NCBI GenBank assembly: GCA_005524015.1
Contig: SULG01000010.1
Location: 1-59,689, forward strand
Direction of reading: 5' to 3'
From: Candidatus Jettenia ecosi
GTDB lineage: Bacteria; Planctomycetota; Brocadiia; Brocadiales; Brocadiaceae
DNA: 59,689 bases
Within the stretch, counting starts at the first letter, position 1. Every line of letters begins with the position of its first letter. Below the pieces are notes generated by a model, which was not told where the DNA came from, did no database searches, and worked only from the letters and a program-made list of their open reading frames with translations. The translations under genes were made by a program, and so were the position numbers. This document shows, in pieces, positions 1-10,276 of this stretch.

Positions 1-78
1 AGGGGGAAATTCCTCATTCTCTCCTTTACGAAAGAGAAAATCCTTCCTTCCTCCCTTTTCTAAACTTATCCTTCTTTC

Positions 79-95
79 CCCCTTTTTTAAAGGGG
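79..95. repeat. small palindrome of C-run/G-run type
   Basis: Four C and three T pair with three A and four G around a T loop, and further G-rich runs follow to about 118. Palindromes of this form are commonly dispersed between genes in many bacterial genomes. Here it lies downstream of glyS and could act as a weak transcription end. The rest of 1-257 shows nothing else that I can name. Confidence 0.35.
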
Positions 96-257
96 AGTTA
101 GGGGGAATTAGAGGGGAACATAGACATACATTTTTCTTTCTCCAGGGGGATACCTTCTTTTTCATGAAACAATATTCTTAGCTTGATGCATATAAGACTC
201 AGGCCGTGCCCTGCATCAACTCTGTTTTTTATGAGGCGCTGCCAAAAGCAGCTTCAT

Positions 258-2380
258 TTAATTGGGCATGATAATTTGGGAAAGATCAGCTATTTTTTTC
301 GAATATAACTCGTTAATCTCCCTGAGGAGCAGCAGTCTGTTATTACGCACTCTTTCGTCTTCAACATTCACAAACACCTTATCAAAAAAGGCATGAACAG
401 GTTTAGCAAAGATATTACAATACATCTCAGAAGCTTCCTCGTATTTTTTTTCATCTATCCGTTTTCTGATATCTGCTTCAGCTTTTTTATACATATCCCA
501 TAAAGTATATTCCTCGGTATCCCGAAACAAATTTTCATTTACCGACCCGGTGGTATTTGCCTTTTTACCAATGTTAAATGTCCTTTCTACCACGGTAACT
601 AATTCAGGCCACCATTTTTCCTGAGATATATTTGCTATAGCCTTTAACCTTTGTAAAAAGTTATAAATATCGTCAAATTCTATCCCTGCATTCAAGACAG
701 CATTTACCAGATCATAACGATATCCTCTTTCTATGTTTATCTGGAATAATCTATCCTTAAAAAACCCCTTTATATCAGGAACTAATTTCTCGTGTAGTAT
801 ATGATCGCTATCTGCTTTTGTGAACAAAGGAAGTAATGATAAAGACCGGTGAAAGACATCCTTAAGTTCTAAGGTAAAGCCATGTTCTTCCAAAATACGG
901 ATAATACCGTAGGCATGTCTTCTTAAGGAATAAGGATCTTGTGAGCCTGTTGGAATCAAACCCAGGGCAAAACAACTCGATATGGTATCGAACTTATCAG
1001 ATAAACCTACAACTGCGCCAATTTTTGATGCAGGGATATTGTCTGTAGCATAACGAGGCATATAATGCTCTGCAATTGCTAAAGCAACAGCAGGTTCTTC
1101 ACCATCCCACCCGGCATACTCCTTCCCCATAATTCCTTGCAGCGATGGGAATTCAGATACCATCTGTGTTAAAAGATCTGCCTTACACAAGAACGCAGCC
1201 CGTTTCGCTAACGCAGCATCATCTATCGTCAACGCGTTAACATTAATTAATGTGTGAGCAATGAAACCGGAAAGTTCCATGATCCTGTTTGTCCTATCAT
1301 AGTAACTCCCTAATTTCTCAAGGAAAGAAAGGTTTTTTAAATCTTCTACCCGCTTTTCGAGTTGGATTTTTTTATCTTCTTTCCAGAAGAACCTGGCATC
1401 TGAAAGACGCGCTTTCAACACACGTTCATTCCCTCGAATAGTAGTATGAGCGCTGCTCTCACTGCGATTGAGTACCGCTACAAATTTTGCGAGTAATTTC
1501 CCATCTCTCTTTTTCATGGGAAAATACCTCTGGTGTTCTTTCATCGCCGTTTCTATAACATCGGCTGGAATATCAAGGAATTCTTCATCAAAGTTGCATT
1601 CTATGGCATTGGGGTATTCTATAAGGTTCGTTACCTCATCCAGCAAATCTTCATCATCAATACTTGCATCATACGGCGACATAAGCTGTGCTATTTTTGT
1701 TTGCACTGCCTCACGACGTTCTGTAACATCAACAACAACCTTTTCCTGCTTCAGTAACTGTTTGTATAAATTACCATCCGCTTTTGGCACTTCAATCTTC
1801 TTCTCCGATAAAAAAGGATGCCCAAAGGTATATTTATTAGCCTTAATTCCATCGATTTCCACAGGGACAACCTTATCCCCAAAGATCGCAAGAAGCGAAC
1901 GTATGGGACGGGCAAAAAGCAGATGATTCCCTTTCCATTTCATGGATTTAGGAAATGAAATACCCTTGATAATTTCACCCAAAATATCCGGTAAGAGGTA
2001 TAACGTCTCCTGGCCTTCTATTTTTTTGTTGCAAAACAATACTCGCCTTTTGAGATTTTTTTTATATGAAGATTATGGATATCTATACCTTGTGATTTGG
2101 CAAAACCTATGCCTGCCTTTGTAGGATTTCCTGCCTTATCAAACGCAATTGCTGCGGAGGGTCCCGGAACTTCTTCTGTAACACTTTCCTGCTTTTGTGG
2201 TAAACCCTCTGCAAATAAGGTTAATCTTCTGGGCGTGCCCGTACAATAAACAGAGCGTATTTCTAAACGATATTTTTTTGCCCGTTCTGTAAATAAGGTT
2301 CCCATCTGATTTAGCGCCGGAATAATATAACCGGCAGGAATCTCTTCGGTACCAATCTCAAAAAGTAGATCATCGGCCAT
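258..2380 (-). CDS. glyS: glycyl-tRNA synthetase beta subunit (frame broken once)
   Basis: The beta subunit of the bacterial alpha2-beta2 glycyl-tRNA synthetase binds tRNA-Gly; the alpha subunit (glyQ) is not in the window. The N-terminus carries the family hallmark FEIGTEEIPA, the middle has the DPYSLRRHAYG segment typical of GlyS, and the C-terminal part is a helical DALR-like anticodon-binding region. The gene reads in two frames. The first 120 codons stop at 2018-2020 (TAG) just after an A7 run (T7 at 2021-2027 on the plus strand), and the rest continues in the -1 frame (KKIEGQETLYLLPDILGEI). Joined, it gives about 707 residues, close to the usual 690. An extra A would restore the frame. 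The run is also an A AAA AAA slippery heptamer directly before a stop, so -1 slippage is possible. Base-calling error is the simplest reading because the gene is essential. Confidence 0.93.
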
Positions 2381-2718
2381 GTTTAGAATTATACTCGTAT
2401 AGGTTTCTTATGAATATCCCTTAAAATATCGCAGGCATCATCAATCAATTTAGAGATGCACATCCTGACAAAGACATACATCGTGATGCATGCCTAACCT
2501 TCTTTGCTTTAATCTTTTCCCGTGATGTATCTTACCATCACACAGAACAAACACAAGATATTAATCTGTTCAATATTTGATTTCAACAAAAAAATGCAGA
2601 GTCAGCAGAGATATATACTCCTTGACATTGATTCCTTCCTTACGTAAAATCCGTACAAATATTTTGGGCAGTAATAATATGGAAAAATTTCCTTAAAAAT
2701 AAATTTATAGAGTATACG
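2381..2718. other. intergenic region between glyS and the OB/HD nuclease gene
   Basis: This divergent spacer separates glyS (minus) from the nuclease gene (plus). It holds one good promoter for the plus gene (2622-2650). On the minus strand a TATAAT lies only about eight bases before the glyS ATG, without a clear -35, so glyS may have a very short leader. I see no RNA gene or ORF worth calling. Confidence 0.5.
2622..2650 (+). promoter_or_regulatory. sigma70-type promoter of the OB/HD nuclease gene
   Basis: A perfect TTGACA (2622-2627), a 17-base spacer and TAAAAT (2645-2650) precede the ATG at 2719 by about 70 bases. This is the best vegetative-type promoter in the window. Confidence 0.7.
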
Positions 2719-3663
2719 ATGTCCAGAAAATATATATCAACCCTAAAGAGTGGCGAGGCGGTGGAAGAGGTATTTCTTGTATTGAAGAAGGAGGTAAGAG
2801 AAACACGGGGAAAAAAACCGTATCTTAATTTACAATTAGCGGACAAGTCCGGCTTTATTGAAGCAAGAAAATGGGATGCAGCACGTCAACTTTGTGATAG
2901 CTTCCATAAAGATGAATTTATAAAAATAAAAGGTATTGTAGAGACCTTTAATAATACCTTGCAAATCCGAATTAACGAACTCTGTCCTGTTGCCGAAACG
3001 CAAGTTACCATGAGGGAATTCATCCCTAGCACTGAAAAAGATATACCAGGTATGATGAACGAGCTCAAACAAGTTATCAAAACGATTCAAGATACGTATC
3101 TTTCGAGACTATTGAATACCCTTTTTTCAGACGAGACTTTTTGCAAAATATTTTCCACCGTGCCCGCTGCTATGCAAAATCATCATGCGTTTTTAGGCGG
3201 CTTATTGGAACACACCCTCTCTGTCACTAAGCTGGCAATCAGCTTCTCAAACCATTATCCTGAAATAAAAAGGGATTTATTAATTACCGGCGTCATTTTG
3301 CATGATATTGGGAAAACACGGGAATTATCCTGTGAACGCAGTTTCCAATATACCGATGAAGGACAGCTTACAGGACACCTCGCATCAGGCATTGTTATGA
3401 TCTATGAAAAAGCTCTCAAAATAGAAGACTTTCCACCCGATCTGCTCAATATCCTTTTTCATCTCATCTTAAGCCATCATGGTGAATATGAATGGGGATC
3501 GCCAGTGAAACCCGGTATCCCTGAGGCTATTGCACTCCACCACCTGGATAACCTGGATGCAAAGGTACAAGCTGCGACAAGAGCAATAGTTGAGCATAAA
3601 GACACCAATAGCCTGTGGACAGATTACGTTAAAATGTTTGAACGCAGGCTTTACAAAAAGTAG
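2719..3663 (+). CDS. OB-fold/HD-domain 3'-5' exoribonuclease, YhaM family
   Basis: YhaM-family proteins degrade RNA or ssDNA 3' to 5' using an HD metal site. At 314 residues this protein has the usual family size. Residues 1-95 form the OB-fold nucleic-acid-binding domain. The HD domain follows, with H165 in GLLEHT, the H195-D196 pair in VILHDIGK, and a second metal-ligand area around residues 250-257 (LILSHHGEYEWG). It has its own promoter and is followed 122 bases later by RNase R, so two 3'-5' exoribonucleases sit side by side. Family membership is read from the motifs; the substrate is inferred from the family. An HD phosphohydrolase with another nucleotide substrate is the main alternative. 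Confidence 0.85.
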   Translation: MSRKYISTLKSGEAVEEVFLVLKKEVRETRGKKPYLNLQLADKSGFIEARKWDAARQLCDSFHKDEFIKIKGIVETFNNTLQIRINELCPVAETQVTMREFIPSTEKDIPGMMNELKQVIKTIQDTYLSRLLNTLFSDETFCKIFSTVPAAMQNHHAFLGGLLEHTLSVTKLAISFSNHYPEIKRDLLITGVILHDIGKTRELSCERSFQYTDEGQLTGHLASGIVMIYEKALKIEDFPPDLLNILFHLILSHHGEYEWGSPVKPGIPEAIALHHLDNLDAKVQAATRAIVEHKDTNSLWTDYVKMFERRLYKK

Positions 3664-3785
3664 CTTTTCCAGAGAATTTATCTTTAAAAAAGGATGAAAT
3701 TATGGCAATATGGATAAAGAAAACTGAAATCTACGCCAGATATCCTGAAAACTTATATACATAGAATTCAATAATCTAAAATACG

Positions 3786-5954
3786 ATGATCGATCCTACC
3801 CCTATTCTTCAATTTATCCGTAGTAAAAAATACAGCCCTATGGCTGCCGCTGAGCTGGCAGAACATTTTAAAATTGATGATACAGAATACCAGGCATTTT
3901 GTAATCTTTTGTATGATCTGGAATTTTCCGGTGAAGTTGTAAAGATTAAACAAAAACAGTACGTTGACCCCAAAAAGGTACATTTAGTGGTAGGCACGTT
4001 AGAATGCAACCCAAGAGGATTTGGTTTTGTTGTTCCGGTTAAAGAGGGCGCCGGCACTGGTAAAGATGTTTACGTCAATGAGGAAGATATGGGTTCTGCT
4101 ATGCATGGAGATCTCGTGGTAGTACGATTACCCGCAACCGCCCAGATTCCCAAAAAAAAATTTGAAAAAAAGAGAGGCACATCAGGACAAATCGTTAACG
4201 TATTAAAACGTGTAAATGAATTGGTAGTAGGTACCTTCGAGAAAACGAAACGGATGCGGTTTGTTGCTCCTGACAACCCAAGACTATTTAAAGATATTTA
4301 TATTGCAGAAGATGTTTCAAAGGATGCGAAACCCGGTGACAAAGTAGTCGCTCAAATTACCGAATGGCCGTCCAGACACCTTAATCCCGAAGGAGAAATA
4401 ACTGAAGTACTGGGGAAGGAAGGCGATCCCAAGGTTGACCTCCGTTCCATTATCTATCAATTCAAACTACCGCATACCTTCAACCAAAAGATACTACAGG
4501 AGACGAAACATATTCCTCATTACGTCTCTCAGGAAGAAATCGGGGACAGGCTCGATTTACGCAAAAATCTCATGATTACGATCGATCCTGAAGATGCCAA
4601 AGATTTTGACGACGCAGTATCTCTCGAAAAAAATAAGCACGGAAACTGGTTACTCGGTGTACACATTGCCGATGTATCACATTATGTAAAACCCGATACA
4701 GCTATTGATGACGAAGCCCGATATCGAGGCACCAGCGTCTATTTACCAGGAGAGGTAATCCCCATGCTTCCTGAAGCGCTATCGAACAATATCTGTAGTT
4801 TGATAGAAGGAGAGGACCGACTCGCGAAAAGTGTTCTTATGACACTCGATCATAGGGGAAATCTTATAAAGGCTGAGATTAAACACTCTGTCATTAAGGT
4901 AACCAAACGATTAACATACAATCAAGCCACTGCCATTCTTAATAACGAAAATACCATACGCATAGCTGATGATGCTGCAGACATGTTGCACAGTATGGCA
5001 CACCTCGCTCAATTACTTTTTGAAAACAGACTCAATCGGGGAGCCATAGAGTTAGATCTACCTGAAGTATCACTCAAATTAGATAATCATGGTTATGTTA
5101 AAGATGTAGAAAAGGTTGAAAAAGATATCTCTCATAAATTGATAGAAGAATGTATGCTCCTGGCAAACGAGACGGTAGCAACGTTCATGTTTGAAAAAAA
5201 GATGCCACTCTTGTGCCGTACTCATCCGGAACCAGACGAAGAAGATATGTGGGAATTTGCAAGTTTTGTTCGTGGATTGGAACAGGCAAAAATAGACCCC
5301 TTTAAAAGTAAACAATTACAAAAATTATTAGATAAAATACGGGGAAAACCTGAGGCTTATACGATCAATCTGGTACTCTTAAAATCTATGAAACAAGCAA
5401 TTTATGCGGCAGGAGAAGGCAGGCATTTTGCGCTTGCGCTGGATCATTATACTCACTTTACCTCACCTATACGCCGCTATCCAGATTTAATTGTTCATAG
5501 AATTTTAGATCAATATTTTTCAGGCGAGCTGTCGTCGGCAGCGACACAGAATTTATGGTTGACTCATTTAACTGAATGGGCAAAACATTGCTCTATGACT
5601 GAACGGAGAGCGGATGATGCCGAGAGGGAAATTGTTAAATTACGATTACTCCGGTTCTTTGAAAATCAGGTTGGAAACACCTTTGAGGGTGTCATTACGG
5701 GTATTCAGGAATTTGGATTTTTTGTTCAACTCAATAAATACCTCCTGGAAGGACTTGTTCACATTCGCACCCTGGCAGACGATATCTATCGAATAGATAA
5801 AAAGAATATGGCGCTCATCGGCGCCCGACGGAAACGAATGTACCGGATCGGGGAAGTTGTAAAAGTAAAGATCTATAAGATCGACTTTTTAAAACGGGAA
5901 GTTGATTTTATCCATTGCAATAATCAAAAAGGAGAACAAGACTATATTTCATAA
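3786..5954 (+). CDS. rnr: ribonuclease R
   Basis: RNase R is a processive 3'-5' exoribonuclease that degrades structured RNA. The 722-residue protein shows the full family order: N-terminal helix-turn-helix and cold-shock/OB regions, the RNB catalytic domain with its acidic metal cluster (DPEDAKDFDDAVSL near residue 265), the HYTHFTSPIRRYPDL motif near residue 555, and a C-terminal S1 domain (about 630-715, NTFEGVITGIQEFGFFVQL). The long lysine-rich tail of enterobacterial RNase R is absent. The first ATG fits the family N-terminus. The 3' end overlaps the convergent Dabb gene by 13 bases. Confidence 0.95.
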   Translation: MIDPTPILQFIRSKKYSPMAAAELAEHFKIDDTEYQAFCNLLYDLEFSGEVVKIKQKQYVDPKKVHLVVGTLECNPRGFGFVVPVKEGAGTGKDVYVNEEDMGSAMHGDLVVVRLPATAQIPKKKFEKKRGTSGQIVNVLKRVNELVVGTFEKTKRMRFVAPDNPRLFKDIYIAEDVSKDAKPGDKVVAQITEWPSRHLNPEGEITEVLGKEGDPKVDLRSIIYQFKLPHTFNQKILQETKHIPHYVSQEEIGDRLDLRKNLMITIDPEDAKDFDDAVSLEKNKHGNWLLGVHIADVSHYVKPDTAIDDEARYRGTSVYLPGEVIPMLPEALSNNICSLIEGEDRLAKSVLMTLDHRGNLIKAEIKHSVIKVTKRLTYNQATAILNNENTIRIADDAADMLHSMAHLAQLLFENRLNRGAIELDLPEVSLKLDNHGYVKDVEKVEKDISHKLIEECMLLANETVATFMFEKKMPLLCRTHPEPDEEDMWEFASFVRGLEQAKIDPFKSKQLQKLLDKIRGKPEAYTINLVLLKSMKQAIYAAGEGRHFALALDHYTHFTSPIRRYPDLIVHRILDQYFSGELSSAATQNLWLTHLTEWAKHCSMTERRADDAEREIVKLRLLRFFENQVGNTFEGVITGIQEFGFFVQLNKYLLEGLVHIRTLADDIYRIDKKNMALIGARRKRMYRIGEVVKVKIYKIDFLKREVDFIHCNNQKGEQDYIS

Positions 5955-6244
5955 TCAACCACCCTCCGCTCCATACATACTTCCCTGACAAACTGAACAA
6001 TTTTTACATGCTCCGGATGGTTTTGATACCTATCCAGGTCTTTCATACAAGCAAATTCGGAATACAATACAACATCAGCAGAAGCATCTGTCTTAACACT
6101 ATTGATGCCAACCTCTATGTGTTTGACCCCCTCTATTTTTTCCTTCAATGATTCCAGAAGATCTTTCATCTTCTGAGCGTTTACCATCTTACCAGACCCT
6201 TCGGCTACATCCTTTAGTTTCCACATTACAATATGTTTAATCAT
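5942..6244 (-). CDS. Dabb-domain (stress-responsive A/B barrel) protein
   Basis: This 100-residue protein matches the Dabb ferredoxin-like barrel fold. It opens with MIKHIVMWKL, has the central V-YSEFACMKDLDRYQNHPEH segment and ends with the REVCMERRVVDYEI strand. I chose the start at 6244 because family members begin at the MIKH strand; the 12 upstream codons (from 6280) add nothing recognisable. Dabb proteins are small dimers of mostly unknown function. It is convergent with rnr, overlapping it by 13 bases. Confidence 0.85.
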   Translation of the reverse strand: MIKHIVMWKLKDVAEGSGKMVNAQKMKDLLESLKEKIEGVKHIEVGINSVKTDASADVVLYSEFACMKDLDRYQNHPEHVKIVQFVREVCMERRVVDYEI

Positions 6245-6456
6245 ATGCAACAACCCTATTATTCTCCAAAATTTCTCCAAACAGATCGTCCTTTCAGGGG
6301 GCTACTATTGCTACTTTTTTTCTTTTCTCCTGAACCTTTTCAAAAATCTGCGTTATTACAGCAATTTTTGATTCTCATAATAAGAGCAAAGTACTTTACA
6401 CAAATAACATTGTCAAGTTAAATTGCTGGGCAGGAATTCATTCTTGTCCATTTTCC

Positions 6457-6484
6457 TTGACTGTCTTTGTATTGCTGATAAAAT
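6457..6484 (+). promoter_or_regulatory. sigma70-type promoter of lysS
   Basis: TTGACT (6457-6462), a 16-base spacer and TAAAAT (6479-6484) precede the lysS start codons by about 40-65 bases. The -10 matches the one upstream of the YhaM-like gene. Confidence 0.6.
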
Positions 6485-6524
6485 GAGTTAACTTTGGATT
6501 TTTATTTTACCTCATATCTGTTGT

Positions 6525-7979
6525 ATGTTTTTCCTGGATACAGAATATATGGATAAATTCGAACAAGAACGTTTTGATAAACTTCAGAAATTGCGTGAAA
6601 AAGGGCTAGATCCCTACGGTAAACGCTACGATAATACACAATCTATAAAATCAATTACAGAAAGCTTTGTGGCCGAACGAGACGATATACAGGCCAAAAC
6701 TGCCGGGCGTATTTCAACCATGCGTCCGCATGGAAAGACCGCATTCTTAGATATTAAAGACTGGACGGGGAAGATACAGGTTTATATAAAACTCGATAAG
6801 GTCGGCCCTGAAAAGTTTGAAATGTTTAAATTGCTGGATCTGGGCGACATCGTAGGGGTGGAAGGTACCCTCTTTAAGACGAGGACCGGAGAAATCACCA
6901 TATATGCTGATGATGTTACTATCCTGTCAAAATCCTTACTAACACCACCAGAAAAATGGCATGGATTAAAAGATGTTGAATTAAGACATCGGCAACGGTA
7001 TGTCGATTTATTTACCAATTCCGAAGTAATGGAAACGTTCCTTAAACGTATCAGAATCATGAAATTTATACGAAGATTCTTAGATGATCGTGGTTTTGTA
7101 GAAGTAGAGACGCCTATGATGCAATCTATTCCGGGCGGAGCAGTTGCAAGGCCTTTTATTACGCACCATAATGCCCTTGATATCGACCTCTATCTCAGGA
7201 TCGCTCCGGAACTTTACCTAAAAAGATTACTTGTGGGCGGGATGGAGCGAGTATATGAAATTAATCGTAACTTCAGAAATGAAGGTATTTCTACACGACA
7301 TAATCCCGAATTCACCATGATGGAGTTGTATCAGGCATACAGTGACTATCATGGTATGATGGAGCTTACAGAAAACCTTATAACATCGCTTGTAAAGGAA
7401 CTGTATGGTGGATATGAGATCACTTTTGGGGAACAAAAGATTGATATGACACCACCCTGGCGCCGCGTTACTTTTTCTGAATTATTGAAAGAACATAGTG
7501 GTGTAAGTCTTGAGGATGAATCAGGATTAATAAGGAAATCAAAGGAATTGGGACTTGAGACTCAAGGGGTTGACAGAGATACTATGGCTAACAATATCTT
7601 TGAGCAGGTGGTGGAACGAGCTTTAATCAATCCAACTTTTGTATTAGACTATCCAACCTCAATCTGTCCATTAACAAAGGTATGTGAATATGATCATCGT
7701 TTTGCCCAACGATTTGAGTTGTACATCTCTTCAATGGAGGTAGCTAATTCATATTCTGAGCTAAACGATGCTATTGAGCAAGATAAGCGATTCCACGAGC
7801 AATTGGGAACAGAAGCTGATATTACGGGTAAAGTAGATGAAGATTTTCTCACCGCCTTAAAGTATGGTATGCCTCCGGCCGGCGGTCTTGGAATCGGTAT
7901 GGACAGGCTTATCATGCTCTTAACAAATAATGTATCTATACGGGAGGTCATTCTTTTCCCAACTCTCAAGCCAAAATAA
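6525..7979 (+). CDS. lysS: lysyl-tRNA synthetase, class II
   Basis: This enzyme charges tRNA-Lys. The protein has an N-terminal OB-fold anticodon-binding domain (about 60-160: AGRISTMRPHGKTAFLDIKD) and a class II catalytic core with motif 2 (RNEGISTRHNPEFTMMELY, near 250) and motif 3 (GLGIGMDRLIMLL, near 453). Length (484 residues) is normal. The ATG at 6549 (MDKFEQERFDKL) resembles family N-termini better than the one at 6525; neither has a clear ribosome binding site, so the start is uncertain by eight codons. The deacetylase gene begins 1 base after the stop. Confidence 0.95.
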   Translation: MFFLDTEYMDKFEQERFDKLQKLREKGLDPYGKRYDNTQSIKSITESFVAERDDIQAKTAGRISTMRPHGKTAFLDIKDWTGKIQVYIKLDKVGPEKFEMFKLLDLGDIVGVEGTLFKTRTGEITIYADDVTILSKSLLTPPEKWHGLKDVELRHRQRYVDLFTNSEVMETFLKRIRIMKFIRRFLDDRGFVEVETPMMQSIPGGAVARPFITHHNALDIDLYLRIAPELYLKRLLVGGMERVYEINRNFRNEGISTRHNPEFTMMELYQAYSDYHGMMELTENLITSLVKELYGGYEITFGEQKIDMTPPWRRVTFSELLKEHSGVSLEDESGLIRKSKELGLETQGVDRDTMANNIFEQVVERALINPTFVLDYPTSICPLTKVCEYDHRFAQRFELYISSMEVANSYSELNDAIEQDKRFHEQLGTEADITGKVDEDFLTALKYGMPPAGGLGIGMDRLIMLLTNNVSIREVILFPTLKPK

Positions 7980-7980
7980 C

Positions 7981-8886
7981 ATGGCAAATACAGACGAACC
8001 CCTGTATGTTGCAATATCTCTCGATATTGACCCCGATGCAAATACTGCTGTTAAAGGTCAATATGATGCCCTCTCCTCCCCGGTACACTGCGGTAAGATA
8101 AGTACAGATGCATGTAAAAAAGGACTGCAAAAGATATTTGAGCTGTTGGATGTATATACCACAGAGTCGACTTTATTTTATGAGGCGCGGACGGCACAGA
8201 TACTCGGCGCTGAAGGAATAGATTTACCCAAATTATCTGAAAGACACGAAGTAGCTTGCCATTCTCTGAGGCATGAGGATTTTTTGGGAAAGATATCCGG
8301 AATGCCTATGGAAGAAGGTATCGTTGAAGAGAGAATTAAGAAAGCAAAGGAAATTCTGGAAAAAATATTTGCACGAAATATCAAGGGATTTCGTGCGCCT
8401 TATACAAGGGTCAATCATACGGTGATAAAAGCTTTAGAACACGTAGGATTTCGGTACGATTCCTCTGAAACAGTATCTCTCGGCGCTACATGGGCAGGCA
8501 AACCATTTTCGCTGAATACATTTGGCTCGAATCTTTTAGAACTAGCTCTTCCTTCTTTTCTCGACAGGAAAGGGAAAAAGATGTCATCCTATTTATGGGC
8601 TATTTTTGAAGATAAAAGAAGCTCTCATGAATATATCGATGCGGTTTTATGGGCAAGAGAGGTAGCGAAAGGAGGTCTCTTTCTATGTGCGATCCACCCA
8701 TGGCATTTATACGTAAATTCTCAGGGAAGTCCGTTTCGTAAGGAGCAGGTAAACAAGAATTTGAAAAATTTCGAGTATATACTCTCCCAGATAAAACAGA
8801 TGCAAGGAGTTCAAATAATCAGACAGGATACATACCTGGAAAACTGGCTGAAATTAAACAAGTCAGTTAAGGAAACAAAACAATAG
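7981..8886 (+). CDS. polysaccharide deacetylase (NodB-like)
   Basis: NodB-domain enzymes remove acetyl groups from N-acetylated sugars or related amides with a metal ion. The catalytic aspartates lie in the first strand (SLDIDPD), the H-x3-H metal motif is HSLRHED (near residue 93), the RAPY motif is near 137 and the HPWH histidine near 238. The start at 7981 follows the lysS stop by one base and gives a 301-residue protein that begins at the first strand; the longer reading from 7930 overlaps lysS. No signal peptide is visible, so a cytoplasmic substrate such as a lipid-linked sugar precursor is possible. Coupling to lysS looks translational. Confidence 0.85.
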   Translation: MANTDEPLYVAISLDIDPDANTAVKGQYDALSSPVHCGKISTDACKKGLQKIFELLDVYTTESTLFYEARTAQILGAEGIDLPKLSERHEVACHSLRHEDFLGKISGMPMEEGIVEERIKKAKEILEKIFARNIKGFRAPYTRVNHTVIKALEHVGFRYDSSETVSLGATWAGKPFSLNTFGSNLLELALPSFLDRKGKKMSSYLWAIFEDKRSSHEYIDAVLWAREVAKGGLFLCAIHPWHLYVNSQGSPFRKEQVNKNLKNFEYILSQIKQMQGVQIIRQDTYLENWLKLNKSVKETKQ

Positions 8887-8923
8887 AAAGAGCCTGCCAA
8901 TTTTATATCGTATTACATTTGCT

Positions 8924-10261
8924 TTAAGCCACACCAGCAGCACAGGTCTCATATTGCGGACTGGTAGCAGCTTTTCTTCCACGTAACATTTCCAGAAAAC
9001 CTTCTATTCTTGTAGAAAACTGTCCTGGCATATAGTTATGATCATCCACACAATCTCCATCAAGGCTGAGCAGTGGATAACCCATTTTGTTCAGTTCTCT
9101 TTTTAGAGCAGGCACAGCAGCGTTATTTCTTCTACAACCCCACGTTGAGAAAACAATCACACCATCCACCTCATATTCCCTGGCAAGCCTCTTGGTAACC
9201 TCAATACGCCGTTCCAATGGTCCATTATAATGGCTGGTAATGAGTTTCTTTGCCAAACTCTCGTAAGGTTTTTGAGGATCTAATGCATCCCAATAAACGT
9301 AATTCGTTTCTTCAAAGACGATCCTTACCCCTTGCTCTCTCTCTAGTTTTGTCAAAAAATCAACATTAAAATAAGGTTTTAACTCTAGCCAGAGAATTCT
9401 TATAATGTCTTTTGGCAGTATTCTGTTATTTCTTTTGCTTTCTTCAATCTTTTCGCGTAGCTCGGCGGCAAGGCTGGCAAAAAACTTTACCGAAAGAGGC
9501 GAACCAATTAATAAATATCCGGGAAACATAAAACCCAGGGCATTACTACCGGGAAGAGGACTATGCGGGTCCTTTCTCAATTCATTGATTTCAAGCATTT
9601 TCTCCCGTGTTTGATTTGAGTACTCTATCGCCCTTTCAAATGCCTCTTGTCTCATCTTCCTACCGGTTACGACTTCTAACCGTTTCGTGAAATCTTCAAG
9701 TTGCTTCGCAAGATAGTTAACAGAATAATCATCCGCCTCGTACGGAACATCAAGGACAATGGTTTCTTTCCCCGTCATAGACTCACATATCTTTGTCGTC
9801 TTTGTATTATTGTCGCATAGTGTTGTAGTTGCAGCCTGAAGGATGTTTTTAGGAAATAGATTTTTGGATGCATGCCCGATTGCAGACCGGTGAAAGGAGC
9901 AAATATCAGTAGGAACTCCATATGATTCTGCCTCTAAGAGCCCTCGTGAACTTTGTCCAATTCCCGCAAAGAGCGCTGCACCGATTTCAAGACAAAATGG
10001 ATACAGCCCCATGGCGAAAAGAATTTCTGAAGGAACAAACATTGTCGTCCAGATCGTTCGCTTTGGGTGGGCAAATGTGTTATAAAGATGCTTCACACCG
10101 ACACGGGTCTGAACATTCAGAGAGATTAGCCCCTTCTTCTTATTTCCCCGATAAAAGAAATGATATATCATAAGAAACCGTAAAAGTTCTTTAAATAACA
10201 GGGGAGAAATACGGCGTAGAAACGGGTCTATTAATACTTTAAATTTACGAATTGATATCAT
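8924..10261 (-). CDS. 2-hydroxyacyl-CoA dehydratase D/HgdB-family subunit
   Basis: Proteins of this family hold a [4Fe-4S] or double-cubane cluster and carry out radical dehydrations or other low-potential reductions after ATP-driven electron injection from an activase. The hallmark segments are present: CSFHR with C121, FMFPGYLLIGSP in the centre and STWGCRRNN near residue 375, followed by GDCVDD and a C-terminal RIEGFLE helix. Length (445) is typical. It lies 15 bases downstream of the activase-fusion gene, so the two form one operon. Substrate is unknown: 2-hydroxyglutaryl/lactoyl-CoA dehydratases, benzoyl-CoA reductases and double-cubane cluster proteins share this fold. Confidence 0.8.
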   Translation of the reverse strand: MISIRKFKVLIDPFLRRISPLLFKELLRFLMIYHFFYRGNKKKGLISLNVQTRVGVKHLYNTFAHPKRTIWTTMFVPSEILFAMGLYPFCLEIGAALFAGIGQSSRGLLEAESYGVPTDICSFHRSAIGHASKNLFPKNILQAATTTLCDNNTKTTKICESMTGKETIVLDVPYEADDYSVNYLAKQLEDFTKRLEVVTGRKMRQEAFERAIEYSNQTREKMLEINELRKDPHSPLPGSNALGFMFPGYLLIGSPLSVKFFASLAAELREKIEESKRNNRILPKDIIRILWLELKPYFNVDFLTKLEREQGVRIVFEETNYVYWDALDPQKPYESLAKKLITSHYNGPLERRIEVTKRLAREYEVDGVIVFSTWGCRRNNAAVPALKRELNKMGYPLLSLDGDCVDDHNYMPGQFSTRIEGFLEMLRGRKAATSPQYETCAAGVA

Positions 10262-10276
10262 AGTTTCACTTACTCT

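Noticed and set aside
1468..1926. 152-residue plus-strand ORF opposite glyS
   Set aside because: Antisense to conserved glyS sequence, with no ribosome binding site or recognisable domain.
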